Assembly: GCA_964412845.1 (NCBI GenBank)
Contig: CAYPQM010000005.1
Span: 20,305 to 84,304 of the forward strand
Direction of reading: 5' to 3'
DNA from: JAWWPY01 sp964412845
GTDB lineage: Bacteria > Actinomycetota > Actinomycetes > Streptosporangiales > Streptosporangiaceae
DNA length: 64,000 nt
In this document: positions 17,612 through 26,094 of the stretch, piece by piece
Numbering within the stretch: the stretch's first letter is position 1
Layout: each line of letters begins with the position of its first letter
The notes under the pieces: generated by a model
Told to the model about the DNA's origin: nothing
Database searches by the model: none
The model's input: only the letters and a program-made list of their open reading frames with translations
Program-made: the position numbers and the translations under genes

Positions 17612-19452
17612 GACGCCGCCTGTGCGTCGGCGGGCTGCCCGTCCGCCCCGCTCATCAGCTCGCGGTAGCGGGGCTGGCTGGCCAGCAGATGGGTGTGCGT
17701 GCCCTGCGCCGTGATCGCGCCGTCCTCAAGCAGCGCCACCTTGTCGGCGAGCATGACCGTGGACGGCCGGTGCGCGACGACGAGGGCGGTGGTCCCCGCC
17801 AGCACCGTGCGCAGCGCGTTGGTCACCTTCGCCTCGGTATGCACATCAAGCGCGGACAGCGGGTCATCGAGGATCAGCAACGGCGGCCGGGCGAGGATGG
17901 CGCGGGCGAGCGCGACTCGCTGGCGCTGCCCGCCGGACAGCGCCATGCCCTGCTCGCCGATGCGCGTGTCAAGCCCCCACGGCAGCTCGCGGACGAAGCC
18001 GGCCTGGGCAATCGCCAGTGCGGCCTCGATCTCCTCGTCGCCGGCATCGGGCGCGCCGAAGCCGACGTTCTCCCGCACGCTCGCCGAGAACAAGGTGGGG
18101 TCCTCGAACGCGCAGCCCACCCGGGCGCGCAAATCCGGCAGCGCCAGCCGCCTGATGTCGGTGCCATCGAGCAGGATGCAGCCCGAGGTCACGTCCGCGA
18201 GGCGGGGAACCAGCTGGAGCAGCGTGGTCTTGCCCGTCCCCGTCGCGCCCGCGAGCACGACGGTCTGGCCCGGCTCCAGGGTCAGCGAGACGCCGCGGAG
18301 CAAAGCCCGCTCCGCGCCCGGGTAACGGAACCCGACGCGGTCGAAGGCAAGCCGGGACGGTCCCGGGTGCCGCGCTCGCCGGGCCCGGGCGGCGCCCGGG
18401 CTGGTGATCGCCGGCTCGGTGTCGAAGATCTCGAAGACCCGCTGGGCCGAGGTGGCGGCCTCCTGGCCGCTGGCCAGGATGTAGCCCGTCGCCTGGATGG
18501 GCCAGACCAGCTGCAGGGTCAGCGTGATGAATGCGACGAGGCCGCCGAGGGTGAGCTCGTGCCGGCTGGTGGCCAGCGCGCCGAGCAGCAGGATCATGCC
18601 GATAAGGGTGTTGGGCATCAGGTCCAGGCCGGCCCAGAAGGTGCTGCGCAGCCGCGCCTTGCTGATCTGGGTGTGGAACACCCGGGTGGCCTGCGCACCG
18701 TGCTGGGCGCCCGCTTCCCCGCGCCGGCCGAGGGCCTTGAGCACCCGGATGCCAGTGGCCGCCTCCTCGACATACGTCGCCAGGTCGCCCTGCTGGTCCT
18801 GGGCCAGCCGGGACAGCACGCGATAGCGGCGCTCGAACCGGGTGCTCACCACGACCACGGGGAGCAGCACGCAGCCTGTCAGCAGGCCCAGCCACCAGTT
18901 CAGGTGGATCAGCAGCGCCACCACCACGCCGAACGTCACCACGTTGGTGACCAGGAAGACGGTGCCGAAACCGGCGAACCTCCGGATGGCCGACAGGTCC
19001 GTCGTCGCCCTGGACAGCAGCTGCCCGGACTGCCACTCGTCATGGAAGCCGGCGTGCAGCCGCTGCAGGTGCGCGTACAGGTCGGCCCGCATCGACCGTT
19101 CCATGCCGGTCACCGCGCTGGACAGGACCCACCGCCGGAGCAGGTTCAATACCGCCTGGCTGGCGCCCAGCCCGATCGCCGCACCGCCGAGGGGCAGCAG
19201 CAGCCCGCGCCGGTGATGCGTGATGGCTCCATCGATGATGGACTTGGTCAGCAGGGGAATGGCGATCTCGGCGCCGACCGCGACGATCGCGGCCAGCAGG
19301 ATGAAGGCGAGTTGCCACAGGTAGGGCTGCAGATAGCCACGTGTCCGCCAAAGCGAGGCGAACGGCGTTACCCCCGTGGGAGCATGCGCGGCGGGGCTAA
19401 CCTGCTGGGGGGGCATTACTCCGACGCTAGCTGGCAGTACCCGGGCTGTCAT
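17608..19452 (-). CDS. ABC exporter half-transporter with degenerate Walker B
   Basis: About 614 residues, same layout as its partner: membrane domain about 30-330, then the ATPase. Walker A is GATGTGKTTLLQLV and the signature a canonical LSGGQRQRVALARAIL. Walker B reads LLILDDPLSALD, with Asp in place of the catalytic Glu. That replacement marks the degenerate site seen in heterodimeric exporters such as TM287/288. The ATG at 19452 is chosen because GGAA precedes it by about 10 nt; ATGs at 19488 and 19416 are also in frame. The gene order places this subunit first in the operon. Confidence 0.88.
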   Translation of the reverse strand: MTARVLPASVGVMPPQQVSPAAHAPTGVTPFASLWRTRGYLQPYLWQLAFILLAAIVAVGAEIAIPLLTKSIIDGAITHHRRGLLLPLGGAAIGLGASQAVLNLLRRWVLSSAVTGMERSMRADLYAHLQRLHAGFHDEWQSGQLLSRATTDLSAIRRFAGFGTVFLVTNVVTFGVVVALLIHLNWWLGLLTGCVLLPVVVVSTRFERRYRVLSRLAQDQQGDLATYVEEAATGIRVLKALGRRGEAGAQHGAQATRVFHTQISKARLRSTFWAGLDLMPNTLIGMILLLGALATSRHELTLGGLVAFITLTLQLVWPIQATGYILASGQEAATSAQRVFEIFDTEPAITSPGAARARRARHPGPSRLAFDRVGFRYPGAERALLRGVSLTLEPGQTVVLAGATGTGKTTLLQLVPRLADVTSGCILLDGTDIRRLALPDLRARVGCAFEDPTLFSASVRENVGFGAPDAGDEEIEAALAIAQAGFVRELPWGLDTRIGEQGMALSGGQRQRVALARAILARPPLLILDDPLSALDVHTEAKVTNALRTVLAGTTALVVAHRPSTVMLADKVALLEDGAITAQGTHTHLLASQPRYRELMSGADGQPADAQAAS

Positions 19453-19682
19453 CTCAATTTTTCCAGCCGGATGCCGGCTGGTCCGCACGGCCGGGAGTGG
19501 GCCCGGGTCCTGGGAGATTGTGTCTGGGACTGGGGCTGCCGCCGCAGCGACCGCGGCTCAGCCCTGATGCGCGATGCACCGCAGGGTGGCGGAGGGCCGC
19601 CATCTCTGGCACGCTGGCTAGCCCGGGGGCTGGCGCACCGGTGCCGGATTACGGCCGGGGGAGGGACCGTGGATCGCACGGA

Positions 19683-19728
19683 TTCGGGGGGCGAGCCATG
19701 AGGGGTTCGGGGGGCGAGCCATGAGGGG
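19683..19728 (+). repeat. 23-bp tandem duplication across a start codon
   Basis: Two perfect adjacent copies of a 23-nt unit (19683-19705 and 19706-19728), each containing GAGCCATGAGGGG. The second copy supplies the start codon and first codons of the next gene; the first supplies a duplicate ATG at 19698. Perfect identity implies a recent event or an assembly artefact. Confidence 0.9.
19698..19724 (+). other. Eight-codon minicistron created by the duplication
   Basis: ATG 19698 opens the short frame MRGSGGEP and stops at TGA 19722-19724, overlapping the ATG of the following gene (ATGA). Both ATGs have the same upstream sequence, so ribosomes could start at either and reinitiate at the second. 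Expression effect is inference. Confidence 0.45.
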
Positions 19729-20443
19729 CTGGTGGCCTGGCCCGGCGCTCGCTGCGTTTCACGATGGCGTGACCGTCATCTGCGAGATCGCCGCCCAGCT
19801 CACCGACGAGGCCTGGGCCGCGCCGTCGCAGTGCCCCGAGTGGCGGGTGGCCGACCTGGCCGGGCATCTGCGTTGCGTGGCCGATGACTATCAGGAATAC
19901 CTGGACGACGCGCCGGTGAGCCGGCTCGCCCGGCTGATGGCGACGGGCGTGCCCTCCGACACCCTGGCCCGCAAGCTGGCCCGGCAGAACGCCGCTGAAC
20001 TCGCGGCCCTTCCCGACGTGCCAGCCGCTGAGCACATCGCCGCGTTCGCCCGCAGCGCCCGCTCCTACGCACGGCGCCTCCCGCCGATCTGGGACCTGCC
20101 GCACCATCGTTACCGCGACACGGTGGTCACTGTCGGCGGCATGGCCGGGGCCGCGTGCGCCGAGTGGCATCTGCACGCCTGGGACCTCGCCCGCGCCCAG
20201 GGCCAGGATTACCGTCCCGCCGACCCCGACATCCTGCTCATCGGCTGGCGGGCCGGCATGCCGCACCTGCCGCCGGACAGCCAGGCCGCGGTCACCTCCG
20301 GCGGCCGGGCCATGGTGGCCGCGGCCGGTCTCGGCGGCTGGGCCAGTGGAATGGCGCACACCCGGGTGGGCCGCGGGACCGGGCTGACCGAGCGGGATGA
20401 TCCGTGGCATGCCATGCTCCGGGCGTCAGGCCGGGCCGCCTGA
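19721..20443 (+). CDS. Maleylpyruvate isomerase-like (DinB-fold) protein
   Basis: A 240-residue protein with the N-terminal mycothiol-dependent maleylpyruvate isomerase domain. CPEWRVADLAGHLRCVADDY holds the first His ligand, and ACAEWHLHAWDLARAQG the other two (HLH). The middle of the protein is Arg/Ala-rich helix. A ribosome binding site of the GGGGGGCGAG type precedes the ATG. The C-terminus RGTGLTERDDPWHAMLRASGRAA is not part of the usual domain. It is the second of three related genes in the window. Function on a specific substrate is unknown; thiol transferase activity is only family-level inference. Confidence 0.8.
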   Translation: MRGWWPGPALAAFHDGVTVICEIAAQLTDEAWAAPSQCPEWRVADLAGHLRCVADDYQEYLDDAPVSRLARLMATGVPSDTLARKLARQNAAELAALPDVPAAEHIAAFARSARSYARRLPPIWDLPHHRYRDTVVTVGGMAGAACAEWHLHAWDLARAQGQDYRPADPDILLIGWRAGMPHLPPDSQAAVTSGGRAMVAAAGLGGWASGMAHTRVGRGTGLTERDDPWHAMLRASGRAA

Positions 20444-20560
20444 CCGGCGTCCCGGCCGGCCCGGTATCCAGGTCGCCCGGTACCGGTTGTCCCGTGCGTG
20501 CCGCGCGGGGTATGCCGGGAGCCGGGGCGACGGATCGTGCGGAAGGAAGTTTTTGATCTC

Positions 20561-21766
20561 ATGGCGTTCGACGTAGCAGCGGTGCGCGCGGCCTACCCAG
20601 CCCTGTCCGATGGTTACGCGTACCTGGACGGCGCGGCCGGCACGCAAGTGCCGAGCGCGGTGATCGAGGCGGTCAGCGGCGCATACCAGTCGGGCATCGG
20701 CAATGCGGGCGGCGTGTTCCCGGCGAGCCTCCGGTCGGCCGCGCTGACCGCCGGGTGCCGCCGCGCGGTGGCCGACCTGACGGGCGGCGCGCCGGACGGC
20801 GTCATCCTGGGACCCAACATGACGACCCTGACCTACCGGCTGGCCAGCGCCCTGGCCCAGTCGTGGGACGCGGGTGACGAGGTGATCGTGTCCAGGCTCG
20901 ACCACGACGCCAACGTCAGGCCCTGGGTCCAGGCCGCGCGGCGGGCCGTGGCGGTGGTGCGGTGGGCTTAAGTCGACATCTCGACCGGGGAGCTGCCCGC
21001 GGGCCAGTACCGTGAGCTGCTGACGGACCGGACCCGGCTGGTCGCGGTCACCGCCGCCAGCAACGTGCTGGGCACCCGCCCCGATGTGGCCGCGATCACC
21101 GCGCAGGCGCGCGCGGCCGGGGCGCTGAGCTACGTCGACGGCGTGCACATGACCCCGCACGGCCCGGTCGACGTGGCCGCCTTCGGTGCGGACTTCTACG
21201 CGACCAGCGCGTACAAATGGTCGGGCCCGCACGTCGGCGCGGTCGTCGCCGACCCGGCGCTGCTGGAGTCCCTGCACCCGGACAAGCTGCTGCCCGCGCC
21301 GGGCACCGTTCCGGAACGGTTCGAGCAAGGCACCCCGCCGTTCGCCGACCTGGCCGGGGTGACCGCCGCCGTTGAGCACCTGGCCTCGCTGGACAGCGCC
21401 GCGTCGGGCAGCAGGCGGGAGCGCGTGCTGGCGTCGATGACCGCTGTCGAGCAGCACGAGCAGCGCCTGTTCCGGGTGCTGGCCGGCGGCCTGGCGGCCA
21501 TGGATCGGGTGACCACCTACGGCCAGGCGCTCAGCCGCACGGCGACCGCCTACTTCACGGTGGCCGGCCGCACCCCTGACGAGGTGGCCAGGCACCTGGC
21601 GCAGCGCAAGGTCAACGTGTGGAGCGGCCACAACTACGCGTGGGAGCTGACTGGCGTGCTCGGCATCCGTGACTCGGGCAGCGCGGTGCGGGCCGGCCTG
21701 GTCCACTACAACGACCAGTCGGACGTGGACCGGCTGCTAGAAGCGGTCGCCGAACTCGCCGGGTAG
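20561..21766 (+). pseudogene. Cysteine desulfurase-like aminotransferase V with in-frame TAA
   Basis: The frame encodes a 401-codon PLP enzyme of the cysteine-desulfurase-like VC1184 subfamily. YAYLDGAAGTQVP opens the fold, then LGPNMTTLTYRLASAL (phosphate-binding loop) and YVDGVHMTPHGPVD. The PLP lysine is in TSAYKWSGPH. Codon 137 (20969-20971) is TAA between RWA and VDISTGELP; the downstream 265 codons remain in the same frame and fully conserved. A single G-to-T change at a Glu codon explains it. Start ATG 20561 follows GGAAGGAAG. It may be a true nonsense allele, a sequencing error, or a readthrough site. As written the first product would be 136 residues and inactive, because the PLP lysine is missing. 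Confidence 0.88.
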
Positions 21767-22261
21767 TCAGGGGCGGCGCATCGTGCGCTCCCAGTGCTGC
21801 GGGGAGAGATGCCAGTCCCGCGAGTCCACCTCGGCGGCCAGGCCGGCTTGCGGCCACCAGGCATCGACCATGGCGATCAGGCCCGCGTCGTCGTACAGCC
21901 GGGCGTTGAACATCGGCATCGGAAGCCGGCCACGTTTGAGCAGGGTCCTGAAGTCGCCCTCGGCGACGGACCGGATGCTGTCCGCCACCTCTTCCAGGGC
22001 GGCCCGCAGCAGACTCGATCCCCGGCGCGGGCCTGCCCTAACTCCCGGGCCAGCATGCTGATCGTGCAACGTCATGGTCCCGGTGACAGTCAGGTACACG
22101 CCGGGAAGCAGCAGCTGCCACGGCCCACCGGGCCGGAGCCGGTGCCGGAGAGCGCTGCCTGTCATCCCGCAGGCCAGTGCCCCGGCCCGGGACACCACCG
22201 CATGCTGAGCACGCAGCATGCGGGTCAGGGCGGCATGGTCCAGCGTGATCGACCTCACCAT
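21767..22261 (-). pseudogene. Remnant of AbiEi/DUF559-type protein with internal deletion and early end
   Basis: 164 residues. The N-terminus SRAGALACGMTGSALRHRLRPGGPWQLLLPGVYLT resembles the winged-helix part of actinobacterial type IV antitoxin (AbiEi) proteins. The C-terminal part EEVADSIRSVAEGDFRTLLKRG and LAAEVDSRDWHLSPQHWERTM matches the nuclease-like DUF559/VSR-related domain of the same proteins. The middle (about 100 residues expected) is missing, joined near residue 70 at DQHAGPGVRAGPRRGSS, and the C-terminal helix after WERTM is cut. Family members are usually near 300 residues. It abuts the disrupted desulfurase gene with no gap. No toxin (AbiEii) partner is present. Confidence 0.65.
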
Positions 22262-22310
22262 GCCGGCAGCGTTCCATCCGGCTCCGACAAAACATGCCCG
22301 CCCTTGCGGT

Positions 22311-22351
22311 CAACGACAGTAAAGCGCTTCAACTGTCGTTGGAACGACAGG
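22311..22351. promoter_or_regulatory. 10-bp inverted repeat upstream of the AbiEi-like remnant
   Basis: CAACGACAGT (22311-22320) and ACTGTCGTTG (22332-22341) are perfect inverted copies 11 nt apart. A partial third copy, AACGACAG, follows at 22344-22351. The position, about 50 nt upstream of the remnant's start on the minus strand, fits an autoregulatory operator as described for AbiEi antitoxins. The link is inference. Confidence 0.5.
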
Positions 22352-22385
22352 AAAACGCATCCGATCTCCGTTGTGCCCAGAGGAG

Positions 22386-22835
22386 TTAGGGGGCTGCGGC
22401 CGGGGCGAAGGTGTAGCGGTAGTGGCGGGTGCTGCGGGGCTGGAAGCCGACCCGCTCGTAGAGCCGGCCCGCCGCCTCCCGCGACGGCCGCGAGGTCAGG
22501 TCCACTGTCCTGGCGCCTGCGGACTCGGCCAGCTTCAGGGCCTCGACCGTGAGGATCTCGCCGATTCCCTGGCCCCGGGCGGCTTCGTCGACGATCACGT
22601 CCTCGATCCAGGCGCGGAACCCGGTGGGGATCGGGAACATCACCAGGGTCAGCGTGCCCGCGATCTTATCCCCGGACCTGGCCAGGAGCAGTGTGCAGGC
22701 GGACGAGCTGACGATCTGGGTCAGCGCCTCGCGATCCGGGGGATCGGCGCTGGAGGACAGCTGGGGAGTCAGCCGCCGGAACGCCTCGACCACCTCGTCG
22801 GTCACTTCACGCAGCACCGCAACGTGCACAGTCAC
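22386..22835 (-). CDS. GNAT-family N-acetyltransferase
   Basis: A 149-residue single-domain acetyltransferase. The acetyl-CoA pyrophosphate loop is visible in IVDEAARGQGIGEIL (R/Q-x-x-G-x-G/A form, ARGQGIG), preceded by the beta-4 strand AWIEDVI and followed by the helix ILTVEALKLAESAG. The C-terminal LYERVGFQPRSTRHYRY matches the usual GFxxxxxxxY ending. A GTG or ATG start at 22835 gives a normal length for the family. The substrate is unknown; it could be an amino acid, antibiotic or protein N-terminus. It lies alone between the remnant and azlD. Confidence 0.85.
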   Translation of the reverse strand: MTVHVAVLREVTDEVVEAFRRLTPQLSSSADPPDREALTQIVSSSACTLLLARSGDKIAGTLTLVMFPIPTGFRAWIEDVIVDEAARGQGIGEILTVEALKLAESAGARTVDLTSRPSREAAGRLYERVGFQPRSTRHYRYTFAPAAAP

Positions 22836-22999
22836 GCGGGCACATTACCGCAGCCGTCCCGGCGATACGAAGGCTCAGCGCACTACGGCCATTATGCGCG
22901 CGACGGTCATTTTCAGGATTGGCCGCATTGGCGGGCAAATAGCCGAAATGCGAGGTTATGCCGGAAGTGACGGACGACCCAGCGACAGCATGCGGCAGG

Positions 23000-23317
23000 T
23001 CAGCCGATGCCCAGTGCGCGGAGGGCAGCGGCGGTGCCGGCCGCGGCCAGGATCACCACGAGAAAGGGAGCCCGGAGAGCCAGCGCGATGATGGCTGCGC
23101 CCAGGCCGGCCAGCCGGGCCGGGTCGACGGACAGCGACTGCGCGTGGCCGAGCGCCTCGACAGCGGTCAGCCCGGCGAGCAGCGCCACCGGTACCAGGCC
23201 GGCGAACCGTCGCGCCCGAGGGCTGGCCAGCACCCGCTGCGGCACGGTCAGGCCGGCCAGCTTGAGGGCGTAGCAGCCAACGGCGGTGGCCAGGACAGCC
23301 ATCCAGAGTCCGGTCAT
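23000..23317 (-). CDS. azlD: AzlD-family branched-chain amino acid exporter small subunit
   Basis: A 105-residue membrane protein with about four helices, including LKLAGLTVPQRVLASPRARR and FAGLVPVALLAGLTAVEAL. This matches the AzlD family (Pfam branched-chain amino acid transport protein), the small partner of AzlC. Its ATG overlaps the azlC stop by 4 bp. Together the two export branched-chain amino acids or analogues; in other bacteria the pair confers 4-azaleucine resistance. Confidence 0.85.
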   Translation of the reverse strand: MTGLWMAVLATAVGCYALKLAGLTVPQRVLASPRARRFAGLVPVALLAGLTAVEALGHAQSLSVDPARLAGLGAAIIALALRAPFLVVILAAAGTAAALRALGIG

Positions 23318-24030
23318 GCTGGCTGCCCACCTCCGGTGTCCGGGGTGCCCGGCATGAGCGCGGCACCCAGGGCCGCCGTCGCCGCCAGAACCACGGGCAG
23401 GCCAGGCGGGCAGAACGGGGTGGCACCCAGGGCGATGACCATCCCCGCGAGAGCGACGCCACGCTCGGTCCTGCCCTCGCGCAGCCGCGGCCAGAGCAGG
23501 GCGAGGAACGCGGCCGGCCCCACCACGTCCAGACCGAACGACGCAGGTGACCCCAGCCGGCCCGCGCCCAGCGCGCCGGCCAGCGTGGCCAGGTTCCAGG
23601 TCAGGTACAGGCTGGCGAACGTGCCACGGAAGCCTGCCCGCGCGGCCGCCGGAGTCAGCTGGGCGAGCGCCACGGCGGTCGACTCGTCGGTGATCCCGTG
23701 CGCAGCCAGGATCCTGGGCAGCCCTCGTGCCCGCAGCAGTCCGGCCAGGCGGAGCCCGTAAAGCCCGTTCCTGCTCCCCAGCAGGACTGCCCCCGCCACG
23801 CCGGCGATCAGGCTGCCGCCCCCGGCCACGGCTCCGGCCAGCGCGAACTGCGACGCCCCGGTGTAAGCAAGCAGGCTCAGCACGCAGGCCTGGGCGACGG
23901 TCAGCCCGGAGGTCACGGCGGCCGCGCCGAATGCGAGGCCTGAGGTGCCCACCACCAGGCCCAGCACGACCCCGTCACGCGCCGCGCGGGCCGGCGAGCT
24001 GACCGGTGGACCGTCAGCAGCATCTGTCAT
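23314..24030 (-). CDS. azlC: AzlC-family branched-chain amino acid exporter large subunit
   Basis: A 238-residue membrane protein. The N-terminal block ARDGVVLGLVVGTSGLAFGA followed by LSLLAYTGASQFALAGAVAG is the AzlC signature. About eight helices can be counted. The ATG at 24030 is chosen since it overlaps the AraC stop (ATGA); an upstream in-frame start would only overlap the regulator. The gene is in an araC-azlC-azlD operon, so export is probably induced by the AraC protein in response to an amino acid signal. Confidence 0.88.
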   Translation of the reverse strand: MTDAADGPPVSSPARAARDGVVLGLVVGTSGLAFGAAAVTSGLTVAQACVLSLLAYTGASQFALAGAVAGGGSLIAGVAGAVLLGSRNGLYGLRLAGLLRARGLPRILAAHGITDESTAVALAQLTPAAARAGFRGTFASLYLTWNLATLAGALGAGRLGSPASFGLDVVGPAAFLALLWPRLREGRTERGVALAGMVIALGATPFCPPGLPVVLAATAALGAALMPGTPDTGGGQPA

Positions 24031-24929
24031 AACGCGGACGGTACGCGGCGCCCCTCGCCGCGGTCTTGAACGCAATTGCGCACCCGCGCGCCGCGGGCCC
24101 GCTGGTACGCACCGGGCGGGACGCCGACGATCCGCTTGAAATGCCGGGTGAAATGTGCCTGGTCCGCGAAGCCCGCGGCGACCGCGGCCTGCGCCGCCGG
24201 CACGCCACGATCCAGCAGGCCGCGGGCCAGCCGGACCCGGTGCTGGTTGAGGTAGGCATGTGGCGGCAGACCGGTCTGCGCGCGGAAGGCCCGCAGCAGG
24301 GCATGCGGGCCAAGGCCGGTCAGCCGGGCCAGTTCCTCGAGCGTGGGCGGGGTCGTCACCCGGTCATGCAGGAGTTCCCGGGCCTGGCGGACGGCGCTCC
24401 GGGCCCGGCGCGGGCCCTCGCCGGGGTCGCCGCCGCCGTGTGCCGGGCCGCCGTACGGCGGGCCATCGGGTGCCTGATCGGCGTGCGCACTCAGCAGCCC
24501 GGCAATCGCGGCATGCAGCAGGCTTGACGAGGCGAGCCCGTCGCCATTCGCCGCCCGGTGGGCCGACCGGAGCAGCCGCGCGCTGCGGGCGTCCGGCACG
24601 ACAGCCGGGCGGAAACGTGGGGTGCCCGGCCGGAAGCCCAGTTCGGCGGCGACCGCTTCGACCACGTCGACGGCCGGGTAGAACACGCGGTACGTCCAGC
24701 CCTCTGGCCGCCCCGCGTGGCCGGTGTGCACCACCTCCGGGTTGACCAGGATGACCGAACCCGGGCCGGCTCGCAGCAGGCGGCCGGCATGGCTGAATTC
24801 CTCGATGCCTTCCTCGATGAGGGCCATGGTGTACGTCTCGTGCGTGTGCTTGCTGTACCGGTGAGTGACGTACCTGGCGCGAAGCAGGTTGACGCCAGGC
24901 ACCGCAGGGTGCGGCCAGTACCGGGCCAT
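24027..24929 (-). CDS. AraC-family transcriptional regulator of azlCD
   Basis: About 300 residues. The N-terminal cupin-type sensing domain contains HRYSKHTHETYTMALIEEG and GSVILVNPEVVHTGHAG. The C-terminal two-helix-turn-helix domain has LEELARLTGLGPHALLRAFRAQTGLPPHAYL and a second helix ending AAGFADQAHFTRHFKRIVG, ending in PPGAYQRAR. The start is uncertain: ATG 24929 (MARYWPHPAV) gives a normal length, while ATG 25007 adds 26 residues with little support. It overlaps azlC, which indicates that it controls the exporter and probably its own promoter in the gap to the divergent patatin gene. Confidence 0.85.
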   Translation of the reverse strand: MARYWPHPAVPGVNLLRARYVTHRYSKHTHETYTMALIEEGIEEFSHAGRLLRAGPGSVILVNPEVVHTGHAGRPEGWTYRVFYPAVDVVEAVAAELGFRPGTPRFRPAVVPDARSARLLRSAHRAANGDGLASSSLLHAAIAGLLSAHADQAPDGPPYGGPAHGGGDPGEGPRRARSAVRQARELLHDRVTTPPTLEELARLTGLGPHALLRAFRAQTGLPPHAYLNQHRVRLARGLLDRGVPAAQAAVAAGFADQAHFTRHFKRIVGVPPGAYQRARGARVRNCVQDRGEGRRVPSAL

Positions 24930-25041
24930 CTCAGCGGACTGGCCGGCCCCTTCCCCGTGCACAGCGCCAGTACAGCACGCGGCCGGGGTGGATCGCCAAG
25001 CACCCATGGGAAATATGCCGCGGATGGGATAAGACAGGAAC

Positions 25042-25899
25042 ATGGCAGGCAGGGCATTGGTGCTGGGCGGTGGCGGGGTAACCGGTGTCGCCTGGGAACT
25101 CGGGTTGCTCGCCGGGCTCGCCGAGCAGGGCATGGATCTCAGCGAGGCTGACCTGGTGGTGGGCACCTCCGCCGGATCAGTGGTCGGGGCCCAGCTCACC
25201 TCCGGGATCAGCGTGGCCGAGCTGTACGCGGCGCAGCTCGTGCCGCCGGCCGGGGAGATCTCCGCCCGGATGGGGCTGCGCACCATGATCCGGTACGGCT
25301 GGGTGCTGGCGCGCTCCAGGGATCCGGTGCAGGCCCGGATCCGGTTCGGCCGGATGGCCCTGTCCACCCGGACCGTCCCCGCGCAGGAGCGGCGTGCGGT
25401 CTTCGAGGCCAGGCTGCCGGTGCATGACTGGCCGGGCCGGCGGCTGCTGATCACCGCGGTGGACGCGGACTCGGGCGAGTTCGCCGCGTTCGACGCGGCC
25501 AGCGGGGTGGGTCTGGTCGACGCGGTGGGTGCGAGCTGCGCCGTTCCCGGGGTGTGGCCGCCCGTGAGCATCAACGGGCGGCGCTGGATCGACGGCGGGA
25601 TGCGCTCGGCGGCCAATGCGGACCTGGCCGCGGACTGCGACCGGATCGCGGTGGTCGCGCCCCTGGTCCGCGGGTTCCGCACGATGCCGAGCGTCGCGCG
25701 GCAGGCGGCGGAGCTGAGGTCGGGGGGCCGCGCGGTCGCGGTGGTCGCGCCGGACCAGGAGGCGCTGGCGGCCATCGGGCGTAACGTGCTCGACCCGGCC
25801 CGCCGGGTGCCCGCCGCCCGGGCCGGGCACGCTCAGGCGGTCAAGGTCGCCGCGGAGGTGGCCGCCGTGTGGCAGCAGGGCGCCGTCGCCCGGCCCTGA
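25042..25899 (+). CDS. Patatin-like phospholipase
   Basis: A 285-residue serine lipid hydrolase with the Ser-Asp dyad. The oxyanion loop is LGGGGVTGVAWELG (residues 8-21), the nucleophile elbow VVGTSAGSVVGAQL (Ser about 46), and the catalytic Asp is in WIDGGMRSAANADLA (about 191). No signal peptide is present, so it acts in the cytoplasm on membrane lipid or acyl esters. The gene is divergent from the araC-azlCD operon with an approximately 110-nt gap. The length is typical of short bacterial patatins. Confidence 0.9.
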   Translation: MAGRALVLGGGGVTGVAWELGLLAGLAEQGMDLSEADLVVGTSAGSVVGAQLTSGISVAELYAAQLVPPAGEISARMGLRTMIRYGWVLARSRDPVQARIRFGRMALSTRTVPAQERRAVFEARLPVHDWPGRRLLITAVDADSGEFAAFDAASGVGLVDAVGASCAVPGVWPPVSINGRRWIDGGMRSAANADLAADCDRIAVVAPLVRGFRTMPSVARQAAELRSGGRAVAVVAPDQEALAAIGRNVLDPARRVPAARAGHAQAVKVAAEVAAVWQQGAVARP

Positions 25900-25989
25900 C
25901 CTCCGGGCATCCGCCGTGCTCCGGCATCCAGCGTGCCGCGGCGCCCAGCCTGCTCCTGGCATCCGCAAACGGCCGGCCCGTGCTGTGCG

Positions 25990-26026
25990 GCGTGCCGGGA
26001 CCGGCGGGAGGTCGGTCCCGGCACGC
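25990..26026. terminator. Bidirectional terminator-like hairpin
   Basis: A perfect 14-bp stem, GCGTGCCGGGACCG (25990-26003) with CGGTCCCGGCACGC (26013-26026), and a 9-nt loop. It sits between the convergent patatin and sigma factor genes. There is no U-tract, which is usual for high-GC actinomycete terminators. Confidence 0.75.
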
Positions 26027-26094
26027 GGGCATTTCCGGGCGCGCCCGGCCGGGCGCACACGCAGTGGGCGGTCCAGCGGGCGGTCCGCCAGGGG

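Noticed and set aside
17689..19701. 670-codon plus-strand frame opposite the ABC exporter
   Set aside because: Antisense shadow: low-complexity Arg/Gln/Gly composition, no motifs, while the minus strand encodes a complete ABC subunit.
25000..25775. N-terminal extension of the AraC regulator across the patatin gene
   Set aside because: The extra residues are antisense to a gene with a full catalytic dyad; regulators of this family are near 300 residues.
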